From Arthrobacter crystallopoietes (GTDB taxonomy: Bacteria; Actinomycetota; Actinomycetes; Actinomycetales; Micrococcaceae), in assembly GCF_002849715.1 (NCBI RefSeq), contig NZ_CP018863.1, positions 3,162,001-3,226,000 on the forward strand: a stretch of 64,000 nucleotides of DNA. Direction: 5' to 3'. Below the pieces are notes generated by a model. The model was not told where the DNA came from. It worked only from the letters and a program-made list of their open reading frames with translations, and did not search any database. Shown piece by piece: positions 34,041 to 44,904 of the stretch (within the stretch, counting starts at the first letter, position 1; every line of letters starts with the position of its first letter). The translations under genes and the position numbers were made by a program.

Positions 34041-34706
34041 GTGGGCGGGTCAAGGATTAAACATGCCGTAACGGATGAAGCCATTGCGGAGCGCCGGCTG
34101 GCTATCGTCAATCACACGGCTGCCATCATCTCCGACTCCGGGGTGGACGGCTGCTCCTTTGCCGCGGTCTCGGAGGCGAGCGGCTTCAGTATCGGCATGA
34201 TCCAGCATTACTTCCGAACGCGGGACCGCCTCATCTCGGCGACCATCGACCACCGGATCCATGAAGCCGAGGAGGAATGGCGTGAGATCGCCTCCCGTGG
34301 TGCAAACGCGTTGGCGAAGATTCGTGACCTCCTGACCTTCTCCGTGGAAGGGGACAAGTCCTTCGCGGACGCGTGGGGCTTCTGGCTTGAGCTGTACGCA
34401 GCGTCGCATAAGGACCAAGCCATGCGGCAGGAGGTCAACAGCATTCTCGAGCTGTGGCGCAAGTTCTTCCTGGACGTGCTGGAGGAAGCCGTTGCCGAGG
34501 GCAGCATCAATCCCGTCCATGACCCCGAGGACGCGGCCCGGCTCCTGCTCGCCGTTGTCGACGGTCTCGCCATCCAGACCGTGAACGGAACCTACGGGAG
34601 CAGCCCCGAGGACATGCGGCGCTTGCTCTATCGCTTTGCTGCCGCCGAATTGGGCGTTGATACATCCGCATGGGAGTCCACGCTCGCCTATGCAGCCGAA
34701 CGCTGA
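34041..34706 (+). CDS. TetR-family transcriptional regulator
   Basis: 221 residues from GTG, with AAGGAG upstream. The N-terminal helix-turn-helix is RRLAIVNHTAAIISDSGVDG then FAAVSEASGFSIGMIQHYFR, ending RTRDRLISATID. The C-terminal ligand and dimer domain is helical. It diverges from the transporter operon and lies upstream of the aminotransferase and M20 genes in the same direction, so it probably controls both sides. Ligand unknown. Confidence 0.88.
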   Translation: MGGSRIKHAVTDEAIAERRLAIVNHTAAIISDSGVDGCSFAAVSEASGFSIGMIQHYFRTRDRLISATIDHRIHEAEEEWREIASRGANALAKIRDLLTFSVEGDKSFADAWGFWLELYAASHKDQAMRQEVNSILELWRKFFLDVLEEAVAEGSINPVHDPEDAARLLLAVVDGLAIQTVNGTYGSSPEDMRRLLYRFAAAELGVDTSAWESTLAYAAER

Positions 34707-34765
34707 CCACCGCTTTTTGCCCGTCGATTCCACTTTTGTGCAATGCCAACAGAACGAGGAAGTTC

Positions 34766-36001
34766 ATGACCATCACCTCCTTTCCGTCCTCCACGGCAGC
34801 GGGCCTGTTCGCAGCCCGTGCCTCCGGCTACAAGCCGTCGCCGGTGCGCGAGGTCTTCGACATCTCGATGCAGCCGGGGATGATTTCCCTGGCCGGCGGC
34901 AATCCAGACCTGAGCGTCCTGCAGCTCGACGCGCTCGCGGATACGGCGGCCGAGCTGGTCCGCACCCAGGGCTTGGACGCGCTGCAGTATGGCGGGGGCG
35001 GCGGGACCAGGGAATTGCAGGAGCTCATCTGCGCGGTCATGGCGGCCGAAGGAAACCCGGCGCTTCCGGCTAACGTGCAGGTAACCGCGGGATCCCAGAT
35101 GGCGCTTGAACTGCTGGTCAAACTCTTTTGCGATCCCGGGGATGTCATCCTGGCCGAGGGCCCCACCTACGTGGGCGCCATCAGCGTCTTTGACGGACTT
35201 CAGGCGGACGTGGTTCATGTTCCCATGGACGACGACGGCCTGATCCCCGGGGAACTCGAGCGCAAAATCAGCGAGCTGGCGGCCGTAGGCAAACGGGTCA
35301 AGCTGCTCTACACCATCCCCAACTTCCATAATCCTTCCGGCGTCACGCTCTCCGCCGGGCGGCGGGCCGACGTCGTCCGTATCTGCAGGGAGGCGGGCCT
35401 GGCCATCATCGAAGACAATCCTTACGGCATGCTCAGCTTCGATGGCCTCTACCTGCCAAGCCTCCACCAGCTGGATCCGGAGAACGTGTTCTACCTCGGT
35501 TCCTTTTCCAAGATCTTCTCCCCAGGGGTTCGTGTGGGCTGGGCGGTAGTGCCCGATGACGTGCGCCGGCAACTGCAACTGGCCTCCGAAGCGACCACCA
35601 TCTGCCCTTCGGTTCTGAGCCAGATGCTTGTGCAGGAGTACCTGAGCCAAACCGACTGGCGCCAAACCCTAGCCTCAGCCGGCGATCTCTACCGGGACCG
35701 TTGTGAGGCGACAATGACAGCGCTCGCAGACTTCATGCCGGCCGGCACCACCTGGACCGTGCCCGGCGGCGGCTTCTTCACCTGGGTGACCCTGCCCGAG
35801 GGCATATCCGGTGAAGACGTTATGTACCGGGCGATCGGCCACAAGGTGGTATTCGTCCCGGGCAGTGCTTTCTATTCCGATGGGGCCGGCGACAACCAGC
35901 TGCGCATTGCATTCTCCTTCGAGACACCTGAACGATTGCGTGAAGGCGTCCGGCGCCTCGGACTGGCCACCGCCGAGAGCATACAGGGAGCTACGGCATG
36001 A
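34766..36001 (+). CDS. PLP-dependent aminotransferase (fold type I, 2-aminoadipate/MocR-like)
   Basis: 411 residues from ATG at 34766 with GAGGAAG upstream. Motifs: MISLAGGNPD, LQYGGGGGTRELQE, YTIPNFHNPSGVTLS, IIEDNPYGMLSFDG, LGSFSKIFSPGVRVGWAVVP with the PLP lysine, and RIAFSFETPERL at the C-terminus. This is the aminotransferase group related to LysN and MocR catalytic domains, without a DNA-binding domain. Its stop overlaps the next ATG (ATGA). It likely transaminates the imported amino acid. Confidence 0.9.
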   Translation: MTITSFPSSTAAGLFAARASGYKPSPVREVFDISMQPGMISLAGGNPDLSVLQLDALADTAAELVRTQGLDALQYGGGGGTRELQELICAVMAAEGNPALPANVQVTAGSQMALELLVKLFCDPGDVILAEGPTYVGAISVFDGLQADVVHVPMDDDGLIPGELERKISELAAVGKRVKLLYTIPNFHNPSGVTLSAGRRADVVRICREAGLAIIEDNPYGMLSFDGLYLPSLHQLDPENVFYLGSFSKIFSPGVRVGWAVVPDDVRRQLQLASEATTICPSVLSQMLVQEYLSQTDWRQTLASAGDLYRDRCEATMTALADFMPAGTTWTVPGGGFFTWVTLPEGISGEDVMYRAIGHKVVFVPGSAFYSDGAGDNQLRIAFSFETPERLREGVRRLGLATAESIQGATA

Positions 36002-37173
36002 GCATGGTGGATGCCTTAAAACAGCGGGCCGAGGATGCGCTCGAGGCGGGACTGGACCGGATTGTGGACTTCAGCCATCGGCTCCACGGCAACCCGGAGA
36101 CCGGCCTGGAGGAGGTCAAGGCCTCCGCCTGGCTGGTGGCCGAGCTGGAAGCACTCGACCAAGCACGCGTGGAGCACGGCCTGGGCGAACTCCCTACCGC
36201 AGTGCGGGCCGAGGGCGGCCACGGCGAACTCGTCCTAACCATCTGCGCTGAGTATGACGCGCTCCCCGGGATCGGCCATGCGTGCGGTCACAACATCATC
36301 GCCGCCGCGGCTCTTGGTGCGTTTACCGCCTTGGCCCCGCTGGTCGACGAACTGGGCGTCACTGTCCGCCTGCTTGGAACGCCGGCGGAAGAAACTGTGG
36401 GCGGCAAGATCATCATGCTTGAGCAGGGTGACTTCGACGGAACCCATGCCGCGATGATGGTCCACCCGAACGCGCATGACGAATCCGCCATGAGGCCATA
36501 CGCATGCTCCGGCTACAGGGCCACCTTCCGGGGCCAAAGCGCCCACGCATCCGCGGCACCTTATGAGGGCATCAATGCACTCGACGCTATGACGGTCGCC
36601 CTGACCGCCATCGGTCTCGCCCGCCAACAGCTGAAACCGAACCAACAGATCCATGGCTACGTGCTCGACGCCGGCTTCGCACCCAACGTCATCCCCGAAA
36701 AGGCTACCGGCGAATGGATGGTACGTGCGGACTCCATGGAGTCTCTTGAACACGTAACGAAAGTCCTCCACCGCTGCCTGGAAGCAGGTGCGGTTGCCAG
36801 CGGCTGCCGGTTGGAAATCGACGAGACGGGCCACAGCTTCGCAAACCTCAAGACCGACGGCCATATGGCCGACTTGTATAACGCCAATGCCAGGTTGCTG
36901 GGCAGGAGTCCCCGCGAGGAGGCGCTGTTGGCCGGATCGACGGACATGGGCAACGTGTCGCAGTACTTTCCGACAATCCATCCCATGATCGGACTCGGCG
37001 ATGACTGCCCGCCGATCCACAGCGCCGAATTCGCGGACTTCGCGGTCTCCAGTGCCGGCGACCAGGCTGTCCGGGACGGCGCCCTTGCCATGGCCTGGAC
37101 CTGCATTGATCTCGCCACCGATCCGGCGCACCGGCGGCGGCTGCTGACGGGAACGCGAATGATAGACGCCTAG
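35998..37173 (+). CDS. M20-family metallohydrolase (AbgA/amidohydrolase-like)
   Basis: 391 residues. Metal and catalytic features: HRLHGNPETGLEEVKASAWL, ICAEYDALPGIGHACGHNII, LLGTPAEETVGGKIIMLEQG, and the lid region YRATFRGQSAHASAAPYEGI. The M20 family includes aminoacylases and p-aminobenzoyl-glutamate hydrolases that cleave N-acyl amino acids. Its overlap with the aminotransferase suggests a two-step route: release of an amino acid from its acyl group and then transamination; this order is inferred. Confidence 0.88.
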   Translation: MSMVDALKQRAEDALEAGLDRIVDFSHRLHGNPETGLEEVKASAWLVAELEALDQARVEHGLGELPTAVRAEGGHGELVLTICAEYDALPGIGHACGHNIIAAAALGAFTALAPLVDELGVTVRLLGTPAEETVGGKIIMLEQGDFDGTHAAMMVHPNAHDESAMRPYACSGYRATFRGQSAHASAAPYEGINALDAMTVALTAIGLARQQLKPNQQIHGYVLDAGFAPNVIPEKATGEWMVRADSMESLEHVTKVLHRCLEAGAVASGCRLEIDETGHSFANLKTDGHMADLYNANARLLGRSPREEALLAGSTDMGNVSQYFPTIHPMIGLGDDCPPIHSAEFADFAVSSAGDQAVRDGALAMAWTCIDLATDPAHRRRLLTGTRMIDA

Positions 37174-37200
37174 CCCTTCGGGTGGATTATCACCAACGAA

Positions 37201-37239
37201 ACGGCGGGTGGTTGCGTCTGAAACGCAACCACCCGCCGT
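37201..37239. terminator. Bidirectional terminator, perfect 17-bp stem
   Basis: ACGGCGGGTGGTTGCGT (37201-37217) and its exact complement (37223-37239) enclose CTGAA and are followed by CGTTGTTTTA. It sits between two convergent genes, and its T-rich tail overlaps the stop of the leftward M20 gene. Best preserved member of the GGCGGGTGG hairpin family. Confidence 0.9.
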
Positions 37240-37246
37240 CGTTGTT

Positions 37247-38863
37247 TTAGATGGAATTCGGATGCCAGACGCGTGACCCGCTGGTGTCTTTGGAGTAATC
37301 CGGCCAGGCCAGCTCGGTGGGCGGCATGAAGTCCGGTTCCAGCAGAGCCGGCATGGGATCTTCTGCCATACGGCCCTCAAATTCGGTCCGGGCTTGGGCC
37401 AGGACATCGGGCCGGGTGAGCAGGTCAATAAAGGTCCCGGTAATCGTCTTGCCGGCGGTCTCGATGGTGGGATCGATGGTTTCCGGTATGCCGCCGAGGG
37501 CGTTCATGACCCAGCCGGGGTAGGCGCCCTGGCCCGGGGCGGGTTTGAGCGCGGAACGGGAGACATAGAACCGGACCGTGGGAGCGTAATGCGTCATCTC
37601 CACGTAGTCGTCGCTGGTCCAGTTTTTCTGCCATGGCGCCATGTGCTCGCGCAGCGCAGCCTCCGCGTCCTGCGGCGTGATCAGCTGTTCGCACTCGTCC
37701 AGGAAGGGCTTGTCCATGGGCTCGAGACCGAGGTTCTGCTGGATGTTCTGCGCAGCCGCGACGGCGTCGGGTCCATAGCTTGGGGCGCCGACGGCTTCTA
37801 GGTTGTCGTAGAGCGCTTGGGCCAGCACATGGTTGGTCCGTCCCGGCCGGTTCCGCGCCACCCACGTGGTTTCCAGCCGGCAGTGAGCCATCGCGGCGGC
37901 ATGCTCGGCGTTGCGGTCCAGCACGGTAAGGACATGTTCGGCCATTTCGACGGTGGGGCAGCGCCAGGAGTATTGGATCTGCGCTATCCGCGCCGGCAGG
38001 TTATCCGCGGTGGCCTGGCCGTGGGTGAAGATGGCATCGGAGAGGGACCAGCCGCCGAAGCTAGGCAGCATGGCGTCCTGCATGATCCGCGACGACGAAT
38101 ACATGCTCATCAGGGCCACGTTGGCTCCCGGCGCGCGGGCAGCGGAGTGCGAGGCGGGAATGGGGGAGTTGGGGTTGGCGGAGAGCTGCCAGGTTTCGGG
38201 CTGGTCGCACACGAAGGTGTAGACCTTGCTGTAGTAGCTGCCGCACTGGGTGTCCCAGCGGGCGGTGTTGCACAGCGGCAGCATGTAGAAGGGGTGGAAG
38301 CTGACAATGGCGTCCACGCCGTCGTAATAGCCGCGCAGGCCATGCACCACCTTGGAGCCCTGCACCTTTTCGGCCGGTTCCCCAGTGTACTTCAGCGTGC
38401 CTGTGATCCCATGGACTTCCATGGCGTGCTTGGTGGCCAGCAGCCCGGCAAGGGTGGAGATGCCCAGCGCCGAATGCGGGTCCGTATGGCCCGGGGCGAA
38501 TTCGCTGAGCCCGTCGCGCGGTTCCTCCTGGTGGCCGGCGGCCTGGCAATTGCCGGGCACGGCGTCGTACTCGGCGTAGGTGAGCAGGACCGGGCCGCCC
38601 TGGCCGCTGGACCATTCCGCGGCGAAGGCCGTGGGCATGCCGCCGCTGCCGGCCTCTACCGTAAAGCCTTCCGAACGGAGGCGTTCGACATACCAGGCAG
38701 CGGACTGGAACTCGCGCCACGCCGGCTCGGCCAGCTCCCAGATGTGCCGGTGCCATTGGCTCAACCGGTCCATATTGGCGTCGATCCAGGCACGCGCGGT
38801 GGCCTTGGCTTCGTCGGTCAGACCGGCCGGACCAGCGGACTGACCGGAGAGTACTTCCGTCAT
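37247..38863 (-). CDS. M20-family amidohydrolase (AbgB-like)
   Basis: 538 residues, longer than usual M20 enzymes. LSQWHRHIWELAEPAWREFQ and 'VLLTYAEYDAVPG' match aminobenzoyl-glutamate utilisation AbgB-like proteins, with a following GHTDPHSALGISTLAGLLAT metal site, LKYTGEPAEKVQGSKVVHGL, and VSFHPFYMLPLCNTARWDTQ. The last gene of a seven-gene leftward operon. It is expected to cleave an N-acyl or amide bond of the imported compound, but this one is not a close copy of the M20 enzyme at 35998. Confidence 0.85.
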   Translation of the reverse strand: MTEVLSGQSAGPAGLTDEAKATARAWIDANMDRLSQWHRHIWELAEPAWREFQSAAWYVERLRSEGFTVEAGSGGMPTAFAAEWSSGQGGPVLLTYAEYDAVPGNCQAAGHQEEPRDGLSEFAPGHTDPHSALGISTLAGLLATKHAMEVHGITGTLKYTGEPAEKVQGSKVVHGLRGYYDGVDAIVSFHPFYMLPLCNTARWDTQCGSYYSKVYTFVCDQPETWQLSANPNSPIPASHSAARAPGANVALMSMYSSSRIMQDAMLPSFGGWSLSDAIFTHGQATADNLPARIAQIQYSWRCPTVEMAEHVLTVLDRNAEHAAAMAHCRLETTWVARNRPGRTNHVLAQALYDNLEAVGAPSYGPDAVAAAQNIQQNLGLEPMDKPFLDECEQLITPQDAEAALREHMAPWQKNWTSDDYVEMTHYAPTVRFYVSRSALKPAPGQGAYPGWVMNALGGIPETIDPTIETAGKTITGTFIDLLTRPDVLAQARTEFEGRMAEDPMPALLEPDFMPPTELAWPDYSKDTSGSRVWHPNSI

Positions 38864-38886
38864 GAGTGTTCCTTCAGGTGCAGTAG

Positions 38887-40530
38887 TTAGAGGCTCGCGG
38901 CGATTTCGGCGAGCGGGACATGGATGAGCTGCAGGCCGCCGTCGGTCGCGGCAGAGCGGAGGGCATCGCCGAGCTCCGCGAGGGTCGCGGCCCGCTGGCC
39001 GTGTCCGCCGAAGGCATCAGCCAGGGCAGGCCAGTTCGGCTGGGCCAGGTTGACGCCCACGGGCTCCATGCCGCGGTCGCGTTCGTTTTGCCGGATCTCC
39101 GCGTAGCCGCCGTTGTCCACGCAGACCACGGTCAGGTCCAGTCCCTGTTCCACGGCGGTGATGAGTTCCTGGATGGCGAACATCAGGGCCCCGTCGCCGG
39201 CCACGCACACCACCTGGCGGTCCGGCGCCGCGATCTTGGCGCCGATCGATGCCGGCAGGCCGTAGCCGAGCGTGGCGTATGCGGGGGTGTAGAGCAGGCT
39301 GTGCGGCTGCTGCTGCGGGATGAACGACGACGTCCCGAAGTACGTGATCTGGGAGGAGTCCCCGCCGATGATTGCGTCCGCCGCCACGTTGGCAGCAATG
39401 GTCTCGCTGACCGCGGCGAGCTCGGGCGAGAGGGAGCGGGCCTGCTCCTCAAGTTCCGTACGCAGGGCGGCGAGGTTGGTTACCGGAGCCTGATGCCCGT
39501 CGAGTTCTGCCAGAAGCTGGGGCACGACGGCGGAGGCGTCGCCTACCAGCCCGAGATCCGCCGGAATGTTCTTATCCAGTTGGGTGCCAAGGATATCGAT
39601 GCGGATTACGCTGCCGCGCGGTGTGACGGCGCCGCCCCACATTTCCGCCTCGCCCACTTTGGAGCCGACGACCAGTAGCACGTCCGCGTCGTCGGCCAGC
39701 TGCTGGGCACGGGGCAACCTGATGTTGGAGCCCAGGGAGAGCGGGTGGTCTTCCGCAATGGCGGCCTTGCCGTTGAGCGTGGTGACCACCGGCGCCTGCA
39801 GCCGCTCGGCCAGCCTGCGCAGGTTGTCGCCCGCGTGGAGCGAGCCCCCACCGGCCAAAATCACGGGACGCACTGCGGAACGCAAGGCAGCAGCGGCAGC
39901 TGCCACGGCGCCGTCGTCCGCCTGAACGGGCTCAAGCAGCGGCAGCGCCTCCAACAGTTCGGGCGTGCAGCTGTGCCGGCTTTCGAGGATGTTGAGGGGA
40001 ACCTCGATGTGGACCGGGCGGGGCCGGCCGTGGCGGAAGAGCTCGAACGCGTCGTGGACTGCCTGCACTGCTTCCTGGGCGCTGTGCACGCGCCGGCTCC
40101 ACTCCATAATGGCGCCGGCAGCGGCGGAGGCGTCCTTCGTCTCGTGCAGCGAGCCGTTGTCGGAGAACTCCGCTCCCTCGGGCACGCCGGGGGAGAGGAC
40201 AATCAGCGGGCGGGACTCGCAGTAGGCAGTCCCCGCGGCCGAGAGGGCATTCAGCAGGCCGGGACCGGAGGTGGTGATGACGACGCCGGGGAGTCCCGTC
40301 TGCTGGGCCCAGCCGTCCGCGCCGTAGCCGGCGCCCTGTTCATGCCGGGTGGTGACAGGGCGGATGCCTAGGGGGGCCAAGTGGCGGTAGAACTCCAGGT
40401 TGTGGGTGCCGGGAATGCCGAAAATGGTGTCGATCCCGTAGTTGCGCAGCACGCTCATGATGGCGAGGCCCGCATTGTCCGCAGGGATCTGCAGCGGAGC
40501 CACGGACGTTTCCTGATCCAGTGTTTCCAT
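38887..40530 (-). CDS. ThDP-dependent decarboxylase (acetolactate-synthase/AruI-like)
   Basis: 547 residues. IDTIFGIPGTHNLEFYRHLA and TRHEQGAGYGADGWA carry the conserved catalytic Glu; the ThDP/Mg site is GDGALMFAIQELITAVEQGL with VCVDNGGYAEI. The wording is closest to the group annotated as 5-guanidino-2-oxopentanoate decarboxylase (AruI), which decarboxylates a 2-keto acid derived from arginine. No acetolactate-synthase small subunit is nearby. Substrate remains inferred; a keto acid from the operon's amino-acid-like solute would fit. Confidence 0.85.
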   Translation of the reverse strand: METLDQETSVAPLQIPADNAGLAIMSVLRNYGIDTIFGIPGTHNLEFYRHLAPLGIRPVTTRHEQGAGYGADGWAQQTGLPGVVITTSGPGLLNALSAAGTAYCESRPLIVLSPGVPEGAEFSDNGSLHETKDASAAAGAIMEWSRRVHSAQEAVQAVHDAFELFRHGRPRPVHIEVPLNILESRHSCTPELLEALPLLEPVQADDGAVAAAAAALRSAVRPVILAGGGSLHAGDNLRRLAERLQAPVVTTLNGKAAIAEDHPLSLGSNIRLPRAQQLADDADVLLVVGSKVGEAEMWGGAVTPRGSVIRIDILGTQLDKNIPADLGLVGDASAVVPQLLAELDGHQAPVTNLAALRTELEEQARSLSPELAAVSETIAANVAADAIIGGDSSQITYFGTSSFIPQQQPHSLLYTPAYATLGYGLPASIGAKIAAPDRQVVCVAGDGALMFAIQELITAVEQGLDLTVVCVDNGGYAEIRQNERDRGMEPVGVNLAQPNWPALADAFGGHGQRAATLAELGDALRSAATDGGLQLIHVPLAEIAASL

Positions 40531-40543
40531 GATTGGTGGCCTC

Positions 40544-42274
40544 CTAAGCCGATGCCGTAGCGGTCAATTGGGCGCCTGCTGCTTCTGCTGCGTCAGCCGA
40601 CGGGGTGGCGTACTGGCAGACGCCGTTGATCCAAGTCTGCAGCACGGCGATGTCGCGGATCTCTTCCGGAGCCACGTCCAGTGGATCGGCAGAGAGTACG
40701 GCGAAGTCCGCGCGCTTGCCGGCCTCCAGCGAACCGAGCTCGTCCTCGCGGCCGAGCGCCTTAGCACCGTTGAGGGTATGGCCGACCAGTGCATCGTAGG
40801 CAGAGATGCGGAGGCTGTCGGCGCCGAGCCGGTGGCCCAGCCGGGTCACGCGTGTGACGGCTGCCTGGATGGCCTCGAGGGGACGCGGTTCCGCCACCGG
40901 GGCGTCCGAGCTCAGCGTCACTGTAACGCCTTCGGCGATGAACTCGCCCAGCGGGTTGAAGCGCTCGCCGGGAGTGCCGATGGCGGCCGTGACCCCTTCG
41001 CCCCAGTTGTAGTAGTGCTGCGGCTGGTTTACCGGGTAGATGCCCGCGGCCGCCATCCGCCGGATCTGGTCCGGGGTGGGCAGGCCGCAATGCTCGATCC
41101 GGTGCCGGGCGTCCGCGTCCGGGCGTTCTGCCTGGGCTTGCTCGATGGCGGAGATGACCATCTCCAGTGCGGTGGGGGACTGGGCGTGGGTGGCCGTCTG
41201 GAGCCCGGCAAGGTGGGCTTTGCGGATCAGGTCGGCGTAGTCGGCCGGATCATGGTAGAGCTGGCCGGTGCGGCAGGGATCGCCCACGTAGCCGTCGGGG
41301 AAGTACGCGGTCCAGCCGCCCAGCGTGCCGTCGGCGTAGAACTTGATGCCGGCGAAGCTCAGATGGGCGTTGCCGAACTGCCCCTGCAGACCCATGTCCA
41401 GCGCGTCATCAAGCAGGTGGGAGAGCAGGTACATGCTGACACGGGTCTTGAGCTGGTCTTCCTCGGCCAGCCGCAGGTACATGTCGAACTCGCGCTTGGA
41501 CACCTGGCAGTCGCCGATGGCTGTCACGCCGCCGGCCAGGAAGTTATCCTGCGCAGCGCGCAGCTGGCGCAGGTGCTCAGCGGGCTCATCGGCAAGGTGG
41601 AAGTTCGGGCCGTGGTGGCCTACCTTCACGCCCTCGAGGCCGGTCAGGATGTTGCAGGCAGCGTCCGAGAGCTCGCCGGTCAGCTCGCCGTCGTTGTCCC
41701 GGAAAAACACCCCGCCCTTCGGATCCGGCGTCGCGCTGGTTATTCCGTGCAGTTCGAAAGTGTAGGAGTTGACCACGCCGCCGTGTCCGGAGGCGTTCAT
41801 CAGGTAAACCTCGCGGTCCGTGGCCACCTGGTCCAGTTCATGGCGGGTGGGGTGGCGGCCTTCGGCGAGGTTGCGGTGTTCGTAGCCGTAACCACGCACC
41901 GGCTGTCCGGCCGGAGTGGTGCGGGCGGCAGCTTGAAGCAGTGCCACGATCTCCGGGATGCTCCCGGCTTTGCCCGGGCCGCAGTCCACCCAGCTCATCA
42001 TCTGTCCCAGCATGAGCGGGTGGGCGTGCGGATCGATGAAACCGGGAACGACGGCGGCATCGCCGAAGTCCTGCAGCTGCGGTTCCAGAGTGGAGACGTT
42101 GGCGGCGATTTCCCGGCAGTGCTCGAGGGAACCCGTGGCGACGATGTTCCCGCCGAGGACCAGCATCGCCTCAGGTGCCTGTCCGTCGTCTGCGAGCGTG
42201 TGGATGGTTCGGGCAGTGACGATCACGGGAACATGGCCGTAGGACTGTTGTTCGAAATGCTTGAGTTTGCGCAA
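40544..42274 (-). CDS. Amidohydrolase of the YtcJ type
   Basis: 576 residues. The metal motif VVPGFIDPHAHPLMLGQMMS is followed by MNASGHGGVVNS, the YtcJ 'S.H....N' element, DARHRIEHCGLP and TVTLSSDAPVAEPRPLEAIQ, and the C-terminal LEAGKRADFAVLSADPLDV. Such proteins hydrolyse amides, enamides or imides. A related but truncated member lies at 60468. It starts 32 bp after the hydroxyacid dehydrogenase stop. Confidence 0.87.
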   Translation of the reverse strand: MRKLKHFEQQSYGHVPVIVTARTIHTLADDGQAPEAMLVLGGNIVATGSLEHCREIAANVSTLEPQLQDFGDAAVVPGFIDPHAHPLMLGQMMSWVDCGPGKAGSIPEIVALLQAAARTTPAGQPVRGYGYEHRNLAEGRHPTRHELDQVATDREVYLMNASGHGGVVNSYTFELHGITSATPDPKGGVFFRDNDGELTGELSDAACNILTGLEGVKVGHHGPNFHLADEPAEHLRQLRAAQDNFLAGGVTAIGDCQVSKREFDMYLRLAEEDQLKTRVSMYLLSHLLDDALDMGLQGQFGNAHLSFAGIKFYADGTLGGWTAYFPDGYVGDPCRTGQLYHDPADYADLIRKAHLAGLQTATHAQSPTALEMVISAIEQAQAERPDADARHRIEHCGLPTPDQIRRMAAAGIYPVNQPQHYYNWGEGVTAAIGTPGERFNPLGEFIAEGVTVTLSSDAPVAEPRPLEAIQAAVTRVTRLGHRLGADSLRISAYDALVGHTLNGAKALGREDELGSLEAGKRADFAVLSADPLDVAPEEIRDIAVLQTWINGVCQYATPSADAAEAAGAQLTATASA

Positions 42275-42306
42275 GATGTTGCTCCTGTAGGGTGCTTGCC
42301 GGCGGA

Positions 42307-43309
42307 CTAGATCCGGGCCGGTTCCAGCGGAAAGATGGGGGTGTCCGGAGTGCCGGTGGCGTACCAGCTAGCCACGTTCTGGGCCTGTTGCCGGACGTAT
42401 TCAGAATCGGTGTGGTCCGAGAAATAGGCCACATGCGGAGTCACCAGCGCGCGTGGATGGGCCACCAGCGGATGGTCGGCAGCCGGAGGCTCCTGCTCCA
42501 GCACGTCCACGGCAACCCCGGCGAGGTGCCCGGAATTGAGCGCCTCAACCACTGCCTCGACGTCGATCAACTGGCCGCGGCTGACGTTGACCAGGAAGCT
42601 GCCGGCGGGCATCCGTCCAATGGTCCCCGCATTGATCAGTTGGTCCGTCTCCGGGGTCAGCGGTACATGGAGCGAGAGCACATGCGAGTTCTCCAGGACT
42701 TCATCCAGCCCGGTGCGCCTGATTCCTGCCGCCTTGAGCTCCGCCTCCGTTTCCGGTGAATCCGGGAGCATGGGATCGTAGCCGATGACCTCTCCAAAGA
42801 TGGGGGAGGCTAGTTGGCCGAAACGGCGGCCGATCCGGCCAAGTCCTACCAGCCCGAGCCGGCGGCTGCTCAACCGCAGAGGCGCCCGGTCATTGCGGAT
42901 GTTCCACTCGCCGTTGTTTACAGCCTGGGCGAAAAAGGGGAGATCGCGGACGGCCGCCAAGGCCAGAGCCAATGCGTGGGTGGCCACTTCCTCGATGGCC
43001 GCGGCCGGAATGTTCGTCAGCCAGATGCCGCGGCGGCGGGCTTCCTCAAGGTCCACATTGTTGTAGCCAACGGACATGAGTGCGATGATGCGCAGATTCG
43101 GCAGCTTGTCCATGAGGTCTGCGTCGATCTGTGCATAGCCGACGAGGAGAGCCGTGGCTTTCGCTGCTTCACGGGCGATAACTGCAGGATCCTGGCTGTC
43201 CGCGTAGCGCACGTCGAATCCCGCCGCCTCGAGGAGGCTCGCACCGGCAGCGAAGTCGGTGTCGTCCATGTCCGTGTAGACAGCCAGTGGGCGGTACTGC
43301 TCGTGGCTC

Positions 43310-43320
<11 letters not shown>
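42307..43320 (-). CDS. D-2-hydroxyacid dehydrogenase (NAD-dependent)
   Basis: 337 residues. The Rossmann motif is LGLVGLGRIGRRFGQLAS; catalytic residues are Arg in LVNVSRGQLIDVEAVVEAL, Glu in GVAVDVLEQEPP and His in VTPHVAYFSDHT. SVGYNNVDLEEARRRGIWLT is typical of the family. It interconverts a 2-keto acid and a D-2-hydroxy acid. The start overlaps the ATPase gene by 11 bases. With the ThDP enzyme downstream, the operon seems to process a 2-keto acid. Confidence 0.9.
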
Positions 43321-44112
<792 letters not shown>

Positions 44113-44113
<1 letters not shown>

Positions 44114-44844
44114 CACAGGCCTGCTTTCGCGGCGGGAGCCAGAACGCGGCTCTTCTTTACTTTCGCCTTCGAGGTCCAGGCGAACTTCTTCTCCAAGGCA
44201 TTCTGGGCCAGGGTCAGCAGCGTCACGATGATCAGGTAGTAGATGATCGCCGCGGCGTAGTACTCGGCGTAGCGGAAGGTGATGTTAACGCCGACCTGCG
44301 CGGTGGTCAGCAACTCCCGCAGGGAGATGACCGAGGCCAGGGACGAATACTTCACCAGCCCAATGAACTCGTTTCCGGTAGGAGGAAGCGCAATCCGGAT
44401 GGCCTGGGGGAGAGTAATCTTGAGCATCACCTTCGTCGGCGACATACCCAGCGCGCGGCCGGCCAAAGCCTGGCCCTCATCCACACTCAACAGGGCAGAA
44501 CGCACAATTTCCGCCATGAACGCCGCTTCGACCAGTCCAAGGCCGACGAAGGCCGCAATAAACGGGGTGAACCAGTCCTGGCGCAGGGCGGGAATGATCT
44601 GCGGCAAGGCGTTCCACATGATCAGCAGAACCAGGAGCGCGGGAATGGCGCGGAAAAACCAGACATAGATGCTGGCCGGTGCCTGGAAAGTCTTCCTGCG
44701 GGAGGTTCGGCCAAGCGCAAGGAAGAATCCGATGACGGTGGCAAGGATGAGCGACAGTACTGCTACCGCCACTGAGATCAGCGCACCCCACATGTATTCG
44801 GTGCTGACCAGTTGTTGGAAAAAGATATCGGGATCGAACAGCAT
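44113..44844 (-). CDS. Amino acid ABC transporter permease
   Basis: 243 residues, shorter than the other two permeases in the window. GALISVAVAVLSLILATVIG, YVWFFRAIPALLVLLIMWNA, EGQALAGRALGMSPTKVMLK and LPQAIRIALPPTGNEFIGLV are the family motifs. The usual FRGTP is FRAIP here. The C-terminus is basic. Confidence 0.9.
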
Positions 44845-44904
44845 GATTTCACTTCCTCATGGATGGGAGCGCCGATGAATGTGCCAGCGCTCCCATCAGC
44901 GGGA

